The notes under the pieces: model-generated
Seen by the model: the letters and a program-made list of their open reading frames with translations, nothing else
What the model was told of the DNA's origin: nothing
Database searches by the model: none
Part shown: positions 43,501-52,780 of the stretch, piece by piece
How the letters are laid out: each line of letters begins with the position of its first letter
Numbering within the stretch: the first letter of the stretch is position 1
Position numbers and translations under genes: made by a program
From: Buchananella sp. 14KM1171
GTDB taxonomy: Bacteria > Actinomycetota > Actinomycetes > Actinomycetales > Actinomycetaceae
Length of the DNA: 64,000 nt
Assembly: GCF_041380365.1 (NCBI RefSeq)
Contig: NZ_CP159981.1
Span: 434,001 to 498,000 of the forward strand
Direction of reading: 5' to 3'

Positions 43501-43848
43501 CTAGAGGTCCAAATGGAGGCGCAGGGCGTCGTTTAGTTTGAGCATCGACTGGTAGCTGAGCGTCCCTATGTAGTCACCGACGTGGGTGACGGAAACGGTT
43601 CTGACCTGCTCGGCTTGGAGTTTGGAGTCCTGGCGTAGCCCGCACTCTTCCGCCGGGACAAGCACTTGAAACGGCGCCACCCGTTTCGCGCTGCTGGTTA
43701 GCGGTACGACGGTGATCGTGCCGCGCCCGGTTTCCTGCGCGACGAAGTTGGCGTCGTTGCGGCTGACGATTGCAGCCGGGCGCCGCTTGTTGGCTTCACT
43801 GCCCTGCGTAGGCTCAAAGTTGACCCAGTAGACGTCACCGCGCCTCAC
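43501..43848 (-). CDS. MazF/PemK-family mRNA interferase toxin
   Basis: A 115-residue toxin beginning at GTG 43848 (VRRGDVYWVNFEP). MazF features include RRPAAIVSRNDAN, TVVPLTSS and SKLQAEQVRTVSV. It would cleave mRNA when not bound by the antitoxin. It overlaps the antitoxin stop by 4 nt (GTGA). The longer in-frame upstream extension lies inside the antitoxin gene and is rejected. Confidence 0.9.
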   Translation of the reverse strand: MRRGDVYWVNFEPTQGSEANKRRPAAIVSRNDANFVAQETGRGTITVVPLTSSAKRVAPFQVLVPAEECGLRQDSKLQAEQVRTVSVTHVGDYIGTLSYQSMLKLNDALRLHLDL

Positions 43849-44069
43849 TGCAGCCCCTCCCCCGAGGTGGCCTCCCACAGTGCAGCATCCGCGGAGTCCT
43901 CCCACTCCTCCGCTGCGGCCGCATACGCGGCACGCAGGTCGGGAGCGGTCAGCTGCTGGATCGACAACTGGATGGCCGCGGAGCGCGACGGGATCTGCTT
44001 CTCCTGGATGTATTTGTCCAGGGCGGCCAGGGACTCGTCGGCGAGGCTGATGCTGATCTTGACGGCCAT
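43845..44069 (-). CDS. MazE-like ribbon-helix-helix antitoxin
   Basis: A 74-residue protein: an N-terminal ribbon-helix-helix (VKISISLADESLAALDKYIQ...SRSAAIQLSIQQL) for operator binding and an acidic C-terminal tail (EEWEDSADAALW) expected to wrap the toxin. It is directly upstream of and overlapping mazF. Confidence 0.85.
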   Translation of the reverse strand: MAVKISISLADESLAALDKYIQEKQIPSRSAAIQLSIQQLTAPDLRAAYAAAAEEWEDSADAALWEATSGEGLQ

Positions 44070-44165
44070 ACTGGGATCATACTGGAGGCGTACCGCTGCG
44101 GAGAAGGGGATTGCGCAGCGCTTCCCACCCTCCGGTCTCTTCCAAAGGCCACCTCCGCGCCCGCA

Positions 44166-44861
44166 CTACAGGTCGCGCCGCCAGGACAGCACCGCCCACG
44201 CCCCGGCAAGAACCAGGCAGGCCAGGCTGGTCCACGGCAGGGCGGCGGCGGGGGAAAACAGGCGGGCGGCAACGTCGTGCATGGGGAGATAAATCCGCCA
44301 GGCGGGCCGGATCGCGTTTATGGCCACCGGCGCGATCCACAGCGCGGCCAGGGTGATCAGAGCGCCTCGCGGCAGGGAGCGGGTGGCGTCGGTGAGCAGG
44401 GCGGCCAGCGCGGCGCAGGCGAGCAGGTAGAGCGCCAGGCGCAACGCGATTCCACCGCCGAGCGCGTGTCCGGCCAGGCGGGCCGCTCCCCAGGCGGCCA
44501 CAGCGCTCCCGGCTGACAGCACGCCGGCCACCGCCCCGGTGCTCAGAGCGCGGGCGGCGGTCAGGACACGCCGATCGGGGGTGGCCGCCAGGGTGGAGCG
44601 CAGCACCGGCCCGAACTCTGCACCCAGGATCGTCGCGGTGGCCACCACCACGCCGGCGGGCAAAAGGGGAAGCAGGATGGCCAGCAGGGCGGCAGGATCG
44701 GCGGCAGGCGCGGCGGCCAGCGAACCGGCGGCGCTCGCGCGGGCGTTGGCGGCGGCCACCCACCCCAGCAGGCCGCCCCACAGGAGCGCGCCCGTACCGG
44801 CCGCCCAGTTCAGCGGCAGGGTGGTTAGCTTGATTAGGTTGGCGTGGAGAATAGCTCTCAT
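44166..44861 (-). CDS. ABC-2-type transporter permease
   Basis: A 231-residue integral membrane protein with about six hydrophobic segments (WAAGTGALLWGGLLGWVAAA; LLAILLPLLPAGVVVATATILG; LALYLLACAALAALL and others). With its partner permease it forms the channel of an exporter. Start ATG 44861 overlaps the upstream permease stop (ATGA). The gene set ATPase-permease-permease resembles lantibiotic self-immunity (LanFEG) or drug-efflux exporters; the substrate is unknown. Confidence 0.78.
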   Translation of the reverse strand: MRAILHANLIKLTTLPLNWAAGTGALLWGGLLGWVAAANARASAAGSLAAAPAADPAALLAILLPLLPAGVVVATATILGAEFGPVLRSTLAATPDRRVLTAARALSTGAVAGVLSAGSAVAAWGAARLAGHALGGGIALRLALYLLACAALAALLTDATRSLPRGALITLAALWIAPVAINAIRPAWRIYLPMHDVAARLFSPAAALPWTSLACLVLAGAWAVLSWRRDL

Positions 44862-45589
44862 TCGTCCCCCCTCCACTCGCGCACCAGTCCGGCTACCCAC
44901 ACCAGGAGCACCCAACCGACGTAGGCAGCGGTGGCCACGGCGGGAGATGGCATGCCGGGTTCCGGGGTGAAGCGGATGATGGCGGTGCCGATGGCGTCGG
45001 GCAGGAACCAGGCGGGGGCGAAGTGTATTGCCACCAGGTAGCCGACGGAGATGACCGTGGAGTTGGCGACCATCCACACGGTGGGGATGAGGCCGCCCCG
45101 AAGCAGCAGGGTCAGGCCGGCGCAGAACTGGGCGGTGAGCAGTCCGTAGACGAAGATGCTGGCCAGGGTGCGGGCATCCACGCCCGCCAAGACGGCGGGG
45201 TGTATCGCCCCGCTAGCGGCCACCACTCCCCCCAGGGCGGCGGCCATGACTGCGGCGCTCAGGGCCAGGATGACCACGAATTTGGCGGCCAGCCAGCTCG
45301 ACGCGCGCGGGGTGGCGCTGCGGGTGGCGAGGGACTGGCGCCCTCCCCCGGCCTCTGCGGGCATGGGCTGCCACTCCTGCCCCATGATCGTGGCGGCTAT
45401 GAAGGCGACGGCTGCCACGGCGATGAGCGCCTCCTGCATCTGCCCCAGGCTGAAAAGCTCCCCGCGCGCCGCCAGCGCCCTGGCGTTGAGGGCGGCCAGC
45501 GCGGGGGCGGCCAGCGCGCCGGCCAGGGCGGCCACCCACACCGAACGCAACCCGGCCACCTTCAGGATCTCTGCGTGCAGGTGCTTCAT
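44858..45589 (-). CDS. ABC-2-type transporter permease
   Basis: A 243-residue multi-pass membrane protein (ALIAVAAVAFIAATIMGQEW; FVVILALSAAVMAAALGGVVAA; FVYGLLTAQFCAGLTLLL; AVATAAYVGWVLLVWVAGLV). It overlaps both neighbours by 4 nt, so ATPase and two permeases are made as one unit. Confidence 0.8.
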   Translation of the reverse strand: MKHLHAEILKVAGLRSVWVAALAGALAAPALAALNARALAARGELFSLGQMQEALIAVAAVAFIAATIMGQEWQPMPAEAGGGRQSLATRSATPRASSWLAAKFVVILALSAAVMAAALGGVVAASGAIHPAVLAGVDARTLASIFVYGLLTAQFCAGLTLLLRGGLIPTVWMVANSTVISVGYLVAIHFAPAWFLPDAIGTAIIRFTPEPGMPSPAVATAAYVGWVLLVWVAGLVREWRGDE

Positions 45590-46290
45590 CGCTGCGCTCC
45601 TGCCACCAGGGAGAAGTAGGCGCTTTCGAGGCTGGCGTGCCCGCGCGCCAGGTCCGTGGCGGTGCCGGCGGCCAGGATGCGACCGTGGTCGATCACCACG
45701 ATGTCGTCGGCCACGGCGGCCAGTTCGCTAATGACGTGGCTGGAGAGCAGCACGGTCCCGCCCCTATCTGCGTGGGAGCGGATGGTGGCGCGCAGCCAGG
45801 CGATGCCGTCGGGATCTAGCCCGTTGAGCGGCTCGTCCAGCACCAGGACGGCCGGGGAGCCCAGTAGCGCGGCGGCGAGCCCGAGGCGCTGGGCCATGCC
45901 CAGGCTGAATTTGCCGGCGGGGCGGCGCGCGTGCCGGGTCAGCTCGACGGCGGCGAGCACGCGATCGACCTCGGCGCGCGGGATCTGGTTGCTGGCCGCC
46001 AGCCATCGCAGGTGGGAGCGTGCGCTGCGGGCGGGGTGGGCGCTGGCGCCGCCCAGGCTGGAGCCCACCTTGCGCAGCGGGTTCTTCAGCTTGGCGTAGG
46101 GGCGCCCGTCGATGAGGGCGGCGCCGCTGGTGGCTTTGTCCATGCCGAGCAGGATGCGCATGGCCGAGGATTTGCCCGCCCCGTTCTTGCCCAGGAAGCC
46201 GGTGACGCGCCCGGGGGCGGCGGTGAAGCTGACCGCGTCAAGGATGCCTACTCCCCCGCGATGCTTGCTGACGTTGTCGAAAGTGATCAT
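45586..46290 (-). CDS. ABC transporter ATP-binding protein
   Basis: A 234-residue ATPase: Walker A FLGKNGAGKSSAM, signature FSLGMAQRLGLAAAL, Walker B VLVLDEPLNGLD, and switch His (LLSSHVISELAAVADD). Similar to the BcrA/LanF group of exporters. ATG at 46290 is taken as the start. It is first in the three-gene operon and divergent from the sensor kinase, so control by that two-component system is likely. Confidence 0.9.
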   Translation of the reverse strand: MITFDNVSKHRGGVGILDAVSFTAAPGRVTGFLGKNGAGKSSAMRILLGMDKATSGAALIDGRPYAKLKNPLRKVGSSLGGASAHPARSARSHLRWLAASNQIPRAEVDRVLAAVELTRHARRPAGKFSLGMAQRLGLAAALLGSPAVLVLDEPLNGLDPDGIAWLRATIRSHADRGGTVLLSSHVISELAAVADDIVVIDHGRILAAGTATDLARGHASLESAYFSLVAGAQR

Positions 46291-46337
46291 GGGGGAAGTG
46301 TTGGCCGTGGCTCGGCGCGGGCGCATCGGACGGTGGG

Positions 46338-46357
46338 CATCGGACCGTGGTCCGATG
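46338..46357. promoter_or_regulatory. Palindromic operator between exporter and two-component genes
   Basis: CATCGGACC and GGTCCGATG are perfect 9-bp inverted arms around GT. A half-site relative GCATCGGACGGTG lies at 46323-46335, 14 bp from GCATCGGACCGTG at 46337. This is a good candidate response-regulator binding site controlling both directions. Confidence 0.65.
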
Positions 46358-46378
46358 TGGCGGGCCGGGCGGCGCTTC

Positions 46379-46384
46379 TAGGAT
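46379..46384 (+). promoter_or_regulatory. -10 box for leaderless sensor kinase transcript
   Basis: TAGGAT lies 6 nt before GTG 46391, with no ribosome-binding site. Confidence 0.55.
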
Positions 46385-46390
46385 TTGCCT

Positions 46391-47407
46391 GTGCCCGAGT
46401 CGCGTCCGCAGTCATTCTGGTTTTCTCTCAGCGCCGCAACGGTGTTCGTGGTGGCCGCACTGGCGTCTTTGACGGGCGTGGCCCCGTATTCGCCGGGCGC
46501 AATGTGGGTGCTCGGGGCGTGCGTGGTGGGACTAGCGAGTCTCGCGGCGTGGTTCGCGTGGCAGGCGGTGCGGGTGCGCAGGCAGGCCGCGCGCGAGGTG
46601 TCGTCGGCGCAGGAGCGGGCGGCTGTGTTGAGAGAGCGCCTGTTGATTGCTAGCGAGTTGCACGACGTTCTCTCCCACGGCCTGGGTGCGATCACCTTGC
46701 GCGCACGGGCGGGGGCGATTGGGGTGATGGGCGACGTTGCCGCCGACGCCCTGAATGAGATTGCCGCTTTGAGTAGTGCCGCCACGAGCGAGCTGCGCCG
46801 ACTGCTGCTGGTGCTGCGCGACCCGGAGGCGGCCAGCCCGCTGCGCCCGGCCGTGGGTATCGCAGCTGTGGGCGAGTTGGCCGCGCAGATGCGCGGGGCC
46901 GGGCTCGCGGTGGAGGTTTTGGGCCTGGAGGTGCGAGCCGAGGCCGGGGCCGAGCTGCTGGTCTACCAGGTGGTGCGCGAGGCGTTGAAGAACACGCTCA
47001 AGCACGCGGGGCCTACCACGGTGCGGTGTCGGATCGAGAGCGCCGGCGGGCAGGTGCACGTGGTGGTGGCCGACGAAGGGCCGCGCGGATACGGGCGAGC
47101 CGGGAGCAGTGGGGATAGCGCTGGAGTTGGCGAAGGGGGCGCCGGTGGCGGTGGTGCTGGCGTCGGCCACAGGGCTGGCGGCGTGCGCGGGGCCGGCGAC
47201 GGTGGGAGCGTCGACCACAGGGCTGAGGGCGTGCGCATGGCGGACGGCATGCGCATGGCCGACGGCGTTCGCGGGGCCGGGAGCGGGCACGGCTTGGGCC
47301 TGCTGGCTCAGCTGGTGGCGGCGGCAGGTGGCGAGTTGAAGTGCGGGCCGCGCGGGCGCGGGTTCATGGTAGAGGCGGTGATCCCGGGTGGAGGCGCGCG
47401 TGGTTAG
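46391..47407 (+). CDS. NarL-type sensor histidine kinase
   Basis: A membrane-bound kinase of about 338 residues with two N-terminal helices (SAATVFVVAALASLTGVAPYS; WVLGACVVGLASLAAWFAW) and essentially no sensor loop. The HisKA_3 motif is ERLLIASELHDVLSHGLGAI (phospho-His in ELHD). An HATPase follows with REALKNTLKHA (N box), VADEGPRG (G1) and GHGLGLLAQLV (G2). Between G1 and G2 there is a long Gly/Ala-rich insertion with near-repeats (GMRMADG, VRMADG, GVRGAG). The start is TTG 46385 or GTG 46391; GTG fits the -10 box better. It overlaps the regulator gene. Confidence 0.87.
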   Translation: MPESRPQSFWFSLSAATVFVVAALASLTGVAPYSPGAMWVLGACVVGLASLAAWFAWQAVRVRRQAAREVSSAQERAAVLRERLLIASELHDVLSHGLGAITLRARAGAIGVMGDVAADALNEIAALSSAATSELRRLLLVLRDPEAASPLRPAVGIAAVGELAAQMRGAGLAVEVLGLEVRAEAGAELLVYQVVREALKNTLKHAGPTTVRCRIESAGGQVHVVVADEGPRGYGRAGSSGDSAGVGEGGAGGGGAGVGHRAGGVRGAGDGGSVDHRAEGVRMADGMRMADGVRGAGSGHGLGLLAQLVAAAGGELKCGPRGRGFMVEAVIPGGGARG

Positions 47408-48146
47408 GGTCCTGATCGCGGACGATCAAAGGCTGGTGCGAGAGAGCCTGGCGCACCTGCTGGCGGCGCAGGACGGTATCGAGGTGGTGGGGCTGGCTGC
47501 GGACGGCCGGGAGGCGCTGGAGTTGTGCCGGGAGTTGGTGCCGGATGTGGCGTTGCTGGACATCCGTATGCCGGTGATGGACGGGCTGGAGGCGACGCGA
47601 CGGATCGCCGGTGATCCGGAGCTGGCGGGGGTGCGGGTGTGCGCGCTGACGATGTTCGAGCTGGACGACTACATATACGGTGCACTGCGGGCCGGGGCGG
47701 CGGGTTTCCTCCTGAAGGACGCGCAACCGGAGGAGCTGGCGCGGGCGGTGCGGTGCTTGGCCCGCGGGGAACAGATCCTCTCCCCCAGTGTGCTGGCCTC
47801 GGTGGTGCAGCGGGCCCTTGCGTCCCAGTTGGCCGAGGCTCCCCGGGCCCCGGGTTCGGGCGCACCAGAAAGCGACCGCCCCGGGATTGGGCAGGTTCCA
47901 GAGACCGGGGCGGGTGGCGGGGGCGGTTTTCCCACCCCCGCCACCCCGGCTTGGATAGAACGAATCACGCCCAGGGAGCGGGAGGTTCTGGCGCTGATCG
48001 GGCGGGGCTACACGAACGCGGAGATTGAGCGGGAGCTGTTCATCTCCAGGGGCACCCTGAAGGCGCACATCGGTCATTTGCTTCTGAAGCTGGAGGCGAG
48101 AGACAGGGTGCAGCTAGTCCTCATGGCAGCAGAGGCGGGGCTGTAA
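47400..48146 (+). CDS. NarL/LuxR-family response regulator
   Basis: A receiver domain (VVRVLIADDQRLVRESL; phosphoacceptor Asp in VALLDIRMP near 54; LKDA at the end) is joined by a Gly/Pro-rich linker (about 140-185) to a LuxR helix-turn-helix (ITPREREVLALIGRGYTNAEIERELFISRGTLKAHI). GTG 47400 has GGAGG 6 nt upstream and overlaps the kinase stop by 8 nt. It probably controls the divergent ABC exporter via the dyad at 46338. Confidence 0.92.
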   Translation: MVRVLIADDQRLVRESLAHLLAAQDGIEVVGLAADGREALELCRELVPDVALLDIRMPVMDGLEATRRIAGDPELAGVRVCALTMFELDDYIYGALRAGAAGFLLKDAQPEELARAVRCLARGEQILSPSVLASVVQRALASQLAEAPRAPGSGAPESDRPGIGQVPETGAGGGGGFPTPATPAWIERITPREREVLALIGRGYTNAEIERELFISRGTLKAHIGHLLLKLEARDRVQLVLMAAEAGL

Positions 48147-48197
48147 ACGGTCAGGGCACTGAGTTCGGCACGGAATGCACCGAACCCTGGTTCGTTG

Positions 48198-48680
48198 TGT
48201 CCCACGTCAAGTAGTTGGCAGGATTTCTTCTTGTTCAAAGGTGGGGATGGTCGCTCTGGCTCGGCCGAGGTGGACATCCAGGGGACGGTGGCGCAACTGT
48301 GTGACGTGCTCGTCGAGGTCGGTTGCCATCCTGGAGACCTGCGACTTCGACAGCGAGTCGATACCGAGGGTTTTGATGAGCTTGTCCATGCCCCGGGTGG
48401 AGAAGGCGGCGGGGTAGCAGTCGGCGACCACGGTGATCAGGGCCGCCTCGCAGCGCTTGCGGCGTTCCATGAGCCAGTCGGGAAAGTAGGTGCCTCTACG
48501 CAGTTTGGGCGCAGCGATGTCGATGGAGCCAAGACGGGTGTCCAAGGGGCGGTGGCGCTAAACGTTGCGCTGCGTCACTCTCTCAGGGCTGGGTTGGCCC
48601 CACTGGGCGCCACACACGGCAACCGCGTGGGCAGACAGCAGCGCGCTGATCACCGTCTGCAGCAGATCACGCATCAGGTC
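48198..48680 (-). pseudogene. IS256-type transposase remnant fused to an IS3-type tail
   Basis: Read leftward: N-terminal IS256 sequence (DLMRDLLQTVISALLSAH...SPERVTQRN), an internal TAG where RNGYRHR is expected, then in-frame RHRPLDTRLGSIDIAAPKLR, YFPDWLMERRKRCEAALITVVADCY and SLSKSQVSRMATDLDEHV. After RHRPLD the sequence switches to the C-terminal end of an IS3-type integrase (VHLGRARATIPTFEQEE), the same tail as at 51339. The element end TGTCCCACGTCAAG is also shared with 51304. Inactive. Confidence 0.8.
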
Positions 48681-48693
48681 GGGGGGTGCCCCT

Positions 48694-49920
48694 ATGTGGT
48701 GTGTCAAGCAGCCAGGGGTAGTTTCGCGGCTGGTTGTGGGTCGTAGAGGGTGCCGGTGCGGATCATGGCGTGGAGGGTCAGGATGCGGCGGTGGGCTAAT
48801 GCGAGGAGTGCTTGGTTGTGGCGTTTTGTCTGGTCCCGTTTACGCTGGTAGTAGGCCTGAGAGACCGGATCAGAGCGCAGGGAAGCGAAGGCCGACAGGA
48901 ACATGGCTCGTTTGAGTCTTTTGTTTCCGGCGTGGGAGACATGCTCGCCGCGGATTGATGAGCCTGAGCGGCGTGTGACAGGGGCTAGTGGGGCATAGGA
49001 GGCTAGCTGTGCGCCAGTGTTGAAGGTCTTGCCCAGGGTCTCGGCCAGGAAAACGGCTGCGGCCCAGGCTCCCGATCCCGGGCATGGAGGTCAGGACCAG
49101 GAAAAGAGGGTGGGTCCCGGACCAAGGCTTGCTCTTGGCTATCTGCATCGCAGGCGTTGGGCGTGCAGGTTGAGGAGCTGGCGGGCCAGATGAGGAAGCA
49201 CGATTGCAGCAGCGTCGGTTCCCGCGACGGTGACGCTTTGCTGGCTTAGAGCCGAGACGATCTGGGTTGCCCAGACGGTGTGCCGCCGAGAGCCGTGTTT
49301 CTTTAGCTTGGCGTCAATCCTTGCCTTACCTGCCCGTTTCATTTCAGCTGGGGTGGGCCAAGCCGCAATTACTTCCAGGACGGCGTCATGTTCCAGCCAA
49401 GGCCCCAGAACAGCCTCCAGAGCGGGGCGGGGTCTGTGTGTACAGGCCCCGGATCCGGTTGGCTGTCTGGTTGACCTGACGGGCTAGGTCCAGATCAAAG
49501 CCGGTGAGCATCGATAATGCGGCGCTGTCCTCATCAGATATGTTGATAGCCCGCAGGGTGTGAGGCATCGTCCTGGCGGCCTCAGCTATCACAGCTGCGT
49601 CCTTGGCGTCGGTCTTGGCATTGCCCGGGCTTAGATCCGCAATACGACGCATGGACAGACCTGGCAGGTAGGCCACGGTGATTTCCATGTCCTGGGCTAC
49701 TGCCACGGCCAGGGCACCAATGGTGGCTTACCTGGTCCACCACCACCAAGACCGTGCCGTGCTTGGCTAGGTCTTGGTAGAGCAAGCGCAGTTTGGTCTC
49801 GTCGTTGGGCAAAGGCTTGTCTAGGAGTTTCTTGCCCGCGCGGTCTAGGGCGTGAGCCCAGTGTTCGCTTTTGCCTACATCAATGCCGACAAAGACTGAG
49901 ATCTGGTCAATTTCTACGGC
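48694..49920 (-). pseudogene. IS110-family transposase, multiply frameshifted
   Basis: Read leftward: N-terminal DEDD motif FVGIDVGKSEHWAHALD near 49890, then PNDETKLRLLYQDLAKHGTVLVVVDQ. After a frameshift come VAQDMEITVAYLPGLSMRRIADLSPGNAKTDAKDA and GFDLDLARQVNQTANRIRGL. After further shifts comes Transposase_20-type sequence near 49100 (SMPGIG) and the C terminus MFLSAFASLRSDPVSQAYYQRKRDQTKRHN. At least three frame changes make it inactive. The left edge abuts CCCTATGTGGTGTGTCA (48694), also found at an IS3 end near 55817. Confidence 0.8.
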
Positions 49921-50652
49921 CGTTTCCTTGCTTGTAAGCCACGGCCAGCACCACGGTCACCAGCACCGACACCCACGTGTGCGTTAGACCTCGCTACAAG
50001 CGGGTCGTTCCCCTAATCAGCGCCTCCCCTGCGCCCAACTGTCGTGGGTGACAACACCCCCCGGATCATTGGCTAGACAGGGGCAAACCATCATGCCCAC
50101 AACAGCTGGCCGAGCCCGGAACAACCGAGCCACAAACAAAGTAACGGGCAGGCTACGGCCAGAGCTTCACTCAGAAGGCCGGCAGGGTCGACAATATGAG
50201 GAGCGGTCATCGTAACGAGTCCTTTCGAGCGGGTTGTAGGAGATTCCTCGAAGGATCACACGGTGACCGCGCCTACATCCACAAGCCGGGCCGACCACCA
50301 AGTGGTTACACCACTATGCGGGACTCAACTGGCGCTTCCTACCGGCTACGCAACACCAACATGACCTCCCTACCTTCCGCTCGCATCCAGAAACAGGCAG
50401 ACTACACAACACCAACCGGTGGTCCCCTTTTCGACCGTCGTCGACAAGCGGGCTCCTCCCAATCACCGGAGGATTCAGACCCCTATTCCACCAATGATTG
50501 GGAAGAGCCCCGTAAACCGTCGGAGCAAATTTAGGAAGAGCAACAGCTTCCCGTATGCGCGATGAGGCAGTAGACTCACAGCGAATGGTGACCAAAATTA
50601 TCTACATGCCCCTCGACGCTTGAGGGGGAGACGTTCAGAGAGGGCACTTATC
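49921..50652. other. IS-derived spacer with an ISL3 end remnant
   Basis: No gene is supported over about 730 bp. CACCAATGATTGGGAAGAGCCCC-like sequence at about 50487-50513 matches the outer end of the ISL3 element at 55330-55351, so it is probably a decayed terminus. The remainder looks like non-coding flank of the IS110 remnant. Confidence 0.5.
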
Positions 50653-51105
50653 GTGAGCAATGCTTTGGAATCCCAGGTCCCGCGCGAATCGAAGGGCGAC
50701 ACGCCTGCGAAATGGGGGCACACCCTTTTCCCATTAGCCGTAATACTAGCTGGCATACTTATTAATGGCCGAATTGGCGAACCATATCGCATTATTGGAT
50801 CGGCACTTATACTTGGTGGCATTCTATTGGTTCCACCAAGCCTGCACGTTCGCGAATTTTACAGGTTTATGAAAATGTTAATTGGTGGATTATTGACCCC
50901 CCTCGTAGTCTCAATCAGCTTTACGCTCGTATTAGTTTTGTCGGAGAACTTTTCCGCTGGTGAGATTGTAGAAAGGGTCTTCGGATCGTCACTGTCTGCT
51001 ATTCTAATGGCGGCAGCCCTAGTTTTCGTGACTGCTTGTAGTAAGGTATTTGTTGAGGCGACTCTTCAGCCGCTTTGGTATCGGGGGATCTGCTCTGCAG
51101 AATGA
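50653..51105 (+). CDS. Small integral membrane protein, unknown
   Basis: A 150-residue protein (GTG 50653 chosen; an ATG-type upstream start is also open). Four hydrophobic segments: LFPLAVILAGILING, IIGSALILGGILLVPP, MLIGGLLTPLVVSISFTLVLVL and LSAILMAAALVFVTACS. No family is recognised. The DNA is clearly more AT-rich than the chromosome around it, and the gene sits among IS remnants, so it is probably imported. Comparable in size and topology to the proteins at 52781/55360 and 57446. Confidence 0.5.
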   Translation: MSNALESQVPRESKGDTPAKWGHTLFPLAVILAGILINGRIGEPYRIIGSALILGGILLVPPSLHVREFYRFMKMLIGGLLTPLVVSISFTLVLVLSENFSAGEIVERVFGSSLSAILMAAALVFVTACSKVFVEATLQPLWYRGICSAE

Positions 51106-51303
51106 GTCCTTCTTCCTGATCATCGATGCAAGATGACCTGAGGCCTCCAAGTTCTGATTTTGGTGGACAATGATTCAGGAACGCTTTGGGTGAGAAGGGG
51201 TGCCGTGTTTGCAAGTGTTTAGAAACCGCCTAAACCTCTCAAGAGTTGCGTGTAAGCGGGTTGACGGGTTAATTGCTGGGGAAGCGTTCTGGGTAGTGTA
51301 GGG

Positions 51304-52440
51304 CTGTCCCGCGTCAAGGCGTTGGCAGGTTTTCTTCTTGTTCAAGGGTGGGGATGGTCGCGCTGGCTCGGCCGAGATGGATATCCAGAGGGCGGTTGAA
51401 AGCGATAGCTTCGCGCGGGCGTTGGGTGTTGTACTCGACTCGGTAGTCCTCGGCTCGTTCAACCATAGGTCTGTGCGTCGCAGATGCTCGTCTAGGAAAA
51501 TCCTTTCCTACTTCAACGTGCCAAAAAGGGCACGTTCGCGAGATCCGTTCTGGCCGGGCGACTTCACTCGCGCATGGACGTGGCGTAGTTCGGGGTGTTG
51601 CATGATGAACAACTCGGAGTTCAGCGACCTGAACGGGCCACCGTTGTCGGTCACAATCCTCACCGCTGGGCCCAGCTCGGCGGTGTCGGGGTCTACAGCC
51701 TCGAGAAGCCTGCGTGCGAACATGGCTTCATGGTCAGCCAGGGCGAGCTCGATCGCGTTGAAAAGCGTCGTATTGGTTCGCACTCGGCGAGACGTGCAAA
51801 AGGGGTGTTCGCACCTTGGGAGAACCAGTGGCGGCATCCGGCAATGCGCCAAGTCCCGCCCCGACATGGTCTGAAAACTCGCTGAAGTCCAGCTGCAAGA
51901 CCTGGTTCGGGCCGGTCGGGTTCCTGGCGAAGGCGACCTTGCGGTTTTTGCCAGCTCCCGGCGCTGTTTTTGGTACCCAGAGGCCAGGATCAGCCCGTCA
52001 TCACGCAGGATACGCAGCACGGTTGTTTGGGAAACGTTGTGCCCGTCATTGAGGGGTCAGGGCCCAGATCTTGCGGCGCCGCCCTCGCTGGCATCGGGCA
52101 GCGCGTGTTTGGTCACCAACTTCCGCGCAGCCGTACGTGCGGGCTGAGGCCATGGCCCCCTGGGTCTTTTCTCTTGCCGGGCCCTGACAGTCTCCCAAGT
52201 AAGAAAAGGGCATGCCGATCAGCTTGACGAACCCCCACGGTCGGCAGGTGCCTGCTTCGATGCGGATTACCTCGAGGTCCTCGACCGGCGATCAGCTTGG
52301 ACTGTGCAGACATCTTCCACACCCGGATCTCGACCGCAGCCTCGCCAAGCGCCTGGGTTAGCTCCAGACTATCAGGCCTCCAACTGCTGCTCGCGTGTCG
52401 AGGGCTTGGACCTGCCCATCGCAAGGCCAGCCTTGCCCGC
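51304..52440 (-). pseudogene. IS3/IS481-type transposase (rve integrase) remnant
   Basis: Read leftward: N-terminal piece (ELTQALGEAAVEIRVWKMSAQSKLIAG), frameshifts, then catalytic-core sequence VRIVTDNGGPFRSLNSELF...HARVKSPGQNGSRERALFGTLK. Another frameshift precedes YRVEYNTQRPREAIAFNRPLDIHLGRASATIP. The stop lies near 51339 and the element end TGTCCCGCGTCAAG near 51304. Several frame breaks show it is dead. Confidence 0.75.
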
Positions 52441-52780
52441 CTGAAGAAAGCCAGCTTCCACCGACCAAGGCACTGCTCACAGGCCTTCTCACGTCTTGCT
52501 GCCTCGACAAATAGTCATCTCAACGGCCAGGGCACTAAACACAATCCTGGCCTACTTCAACGGAATCACTGGTGGTCTTCCCATGTCCAGCTCTCCTTCA
52601 AGACCTACATAACGGCCATGCCACTAAGTATGACGCGAGATAACACCACCAACACGCCACACCCAGTTCATACCAGCACTACACCCTCAATTAGGAAAGG
52701 CCCATAATAGAATCGTGGCGCACGCGCGCTAGCTGCGCGAGCGGCTCGTTTCAAGGCAGTGTGATTCGGAGAGGATAGAA
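52441..52780. other. Spacer with another ISL3 end remnant
   Basis: No gene is supported. CTACACCCTCAATTAGGAAAGG at about 52678-52700 is a diverged ISL3 terminus (compare 55330-55351). The promoter and ribosome-binding site (GAGAGGA) of the interrupted membrane-protein gene lie at the right end. Confidence 0.5.

Noticed and set aside
50196-50534. Open frame of 112 codons
   Set aside because: No ribosome-binding site, no similarity, and it covers an ISL3 end remnant.
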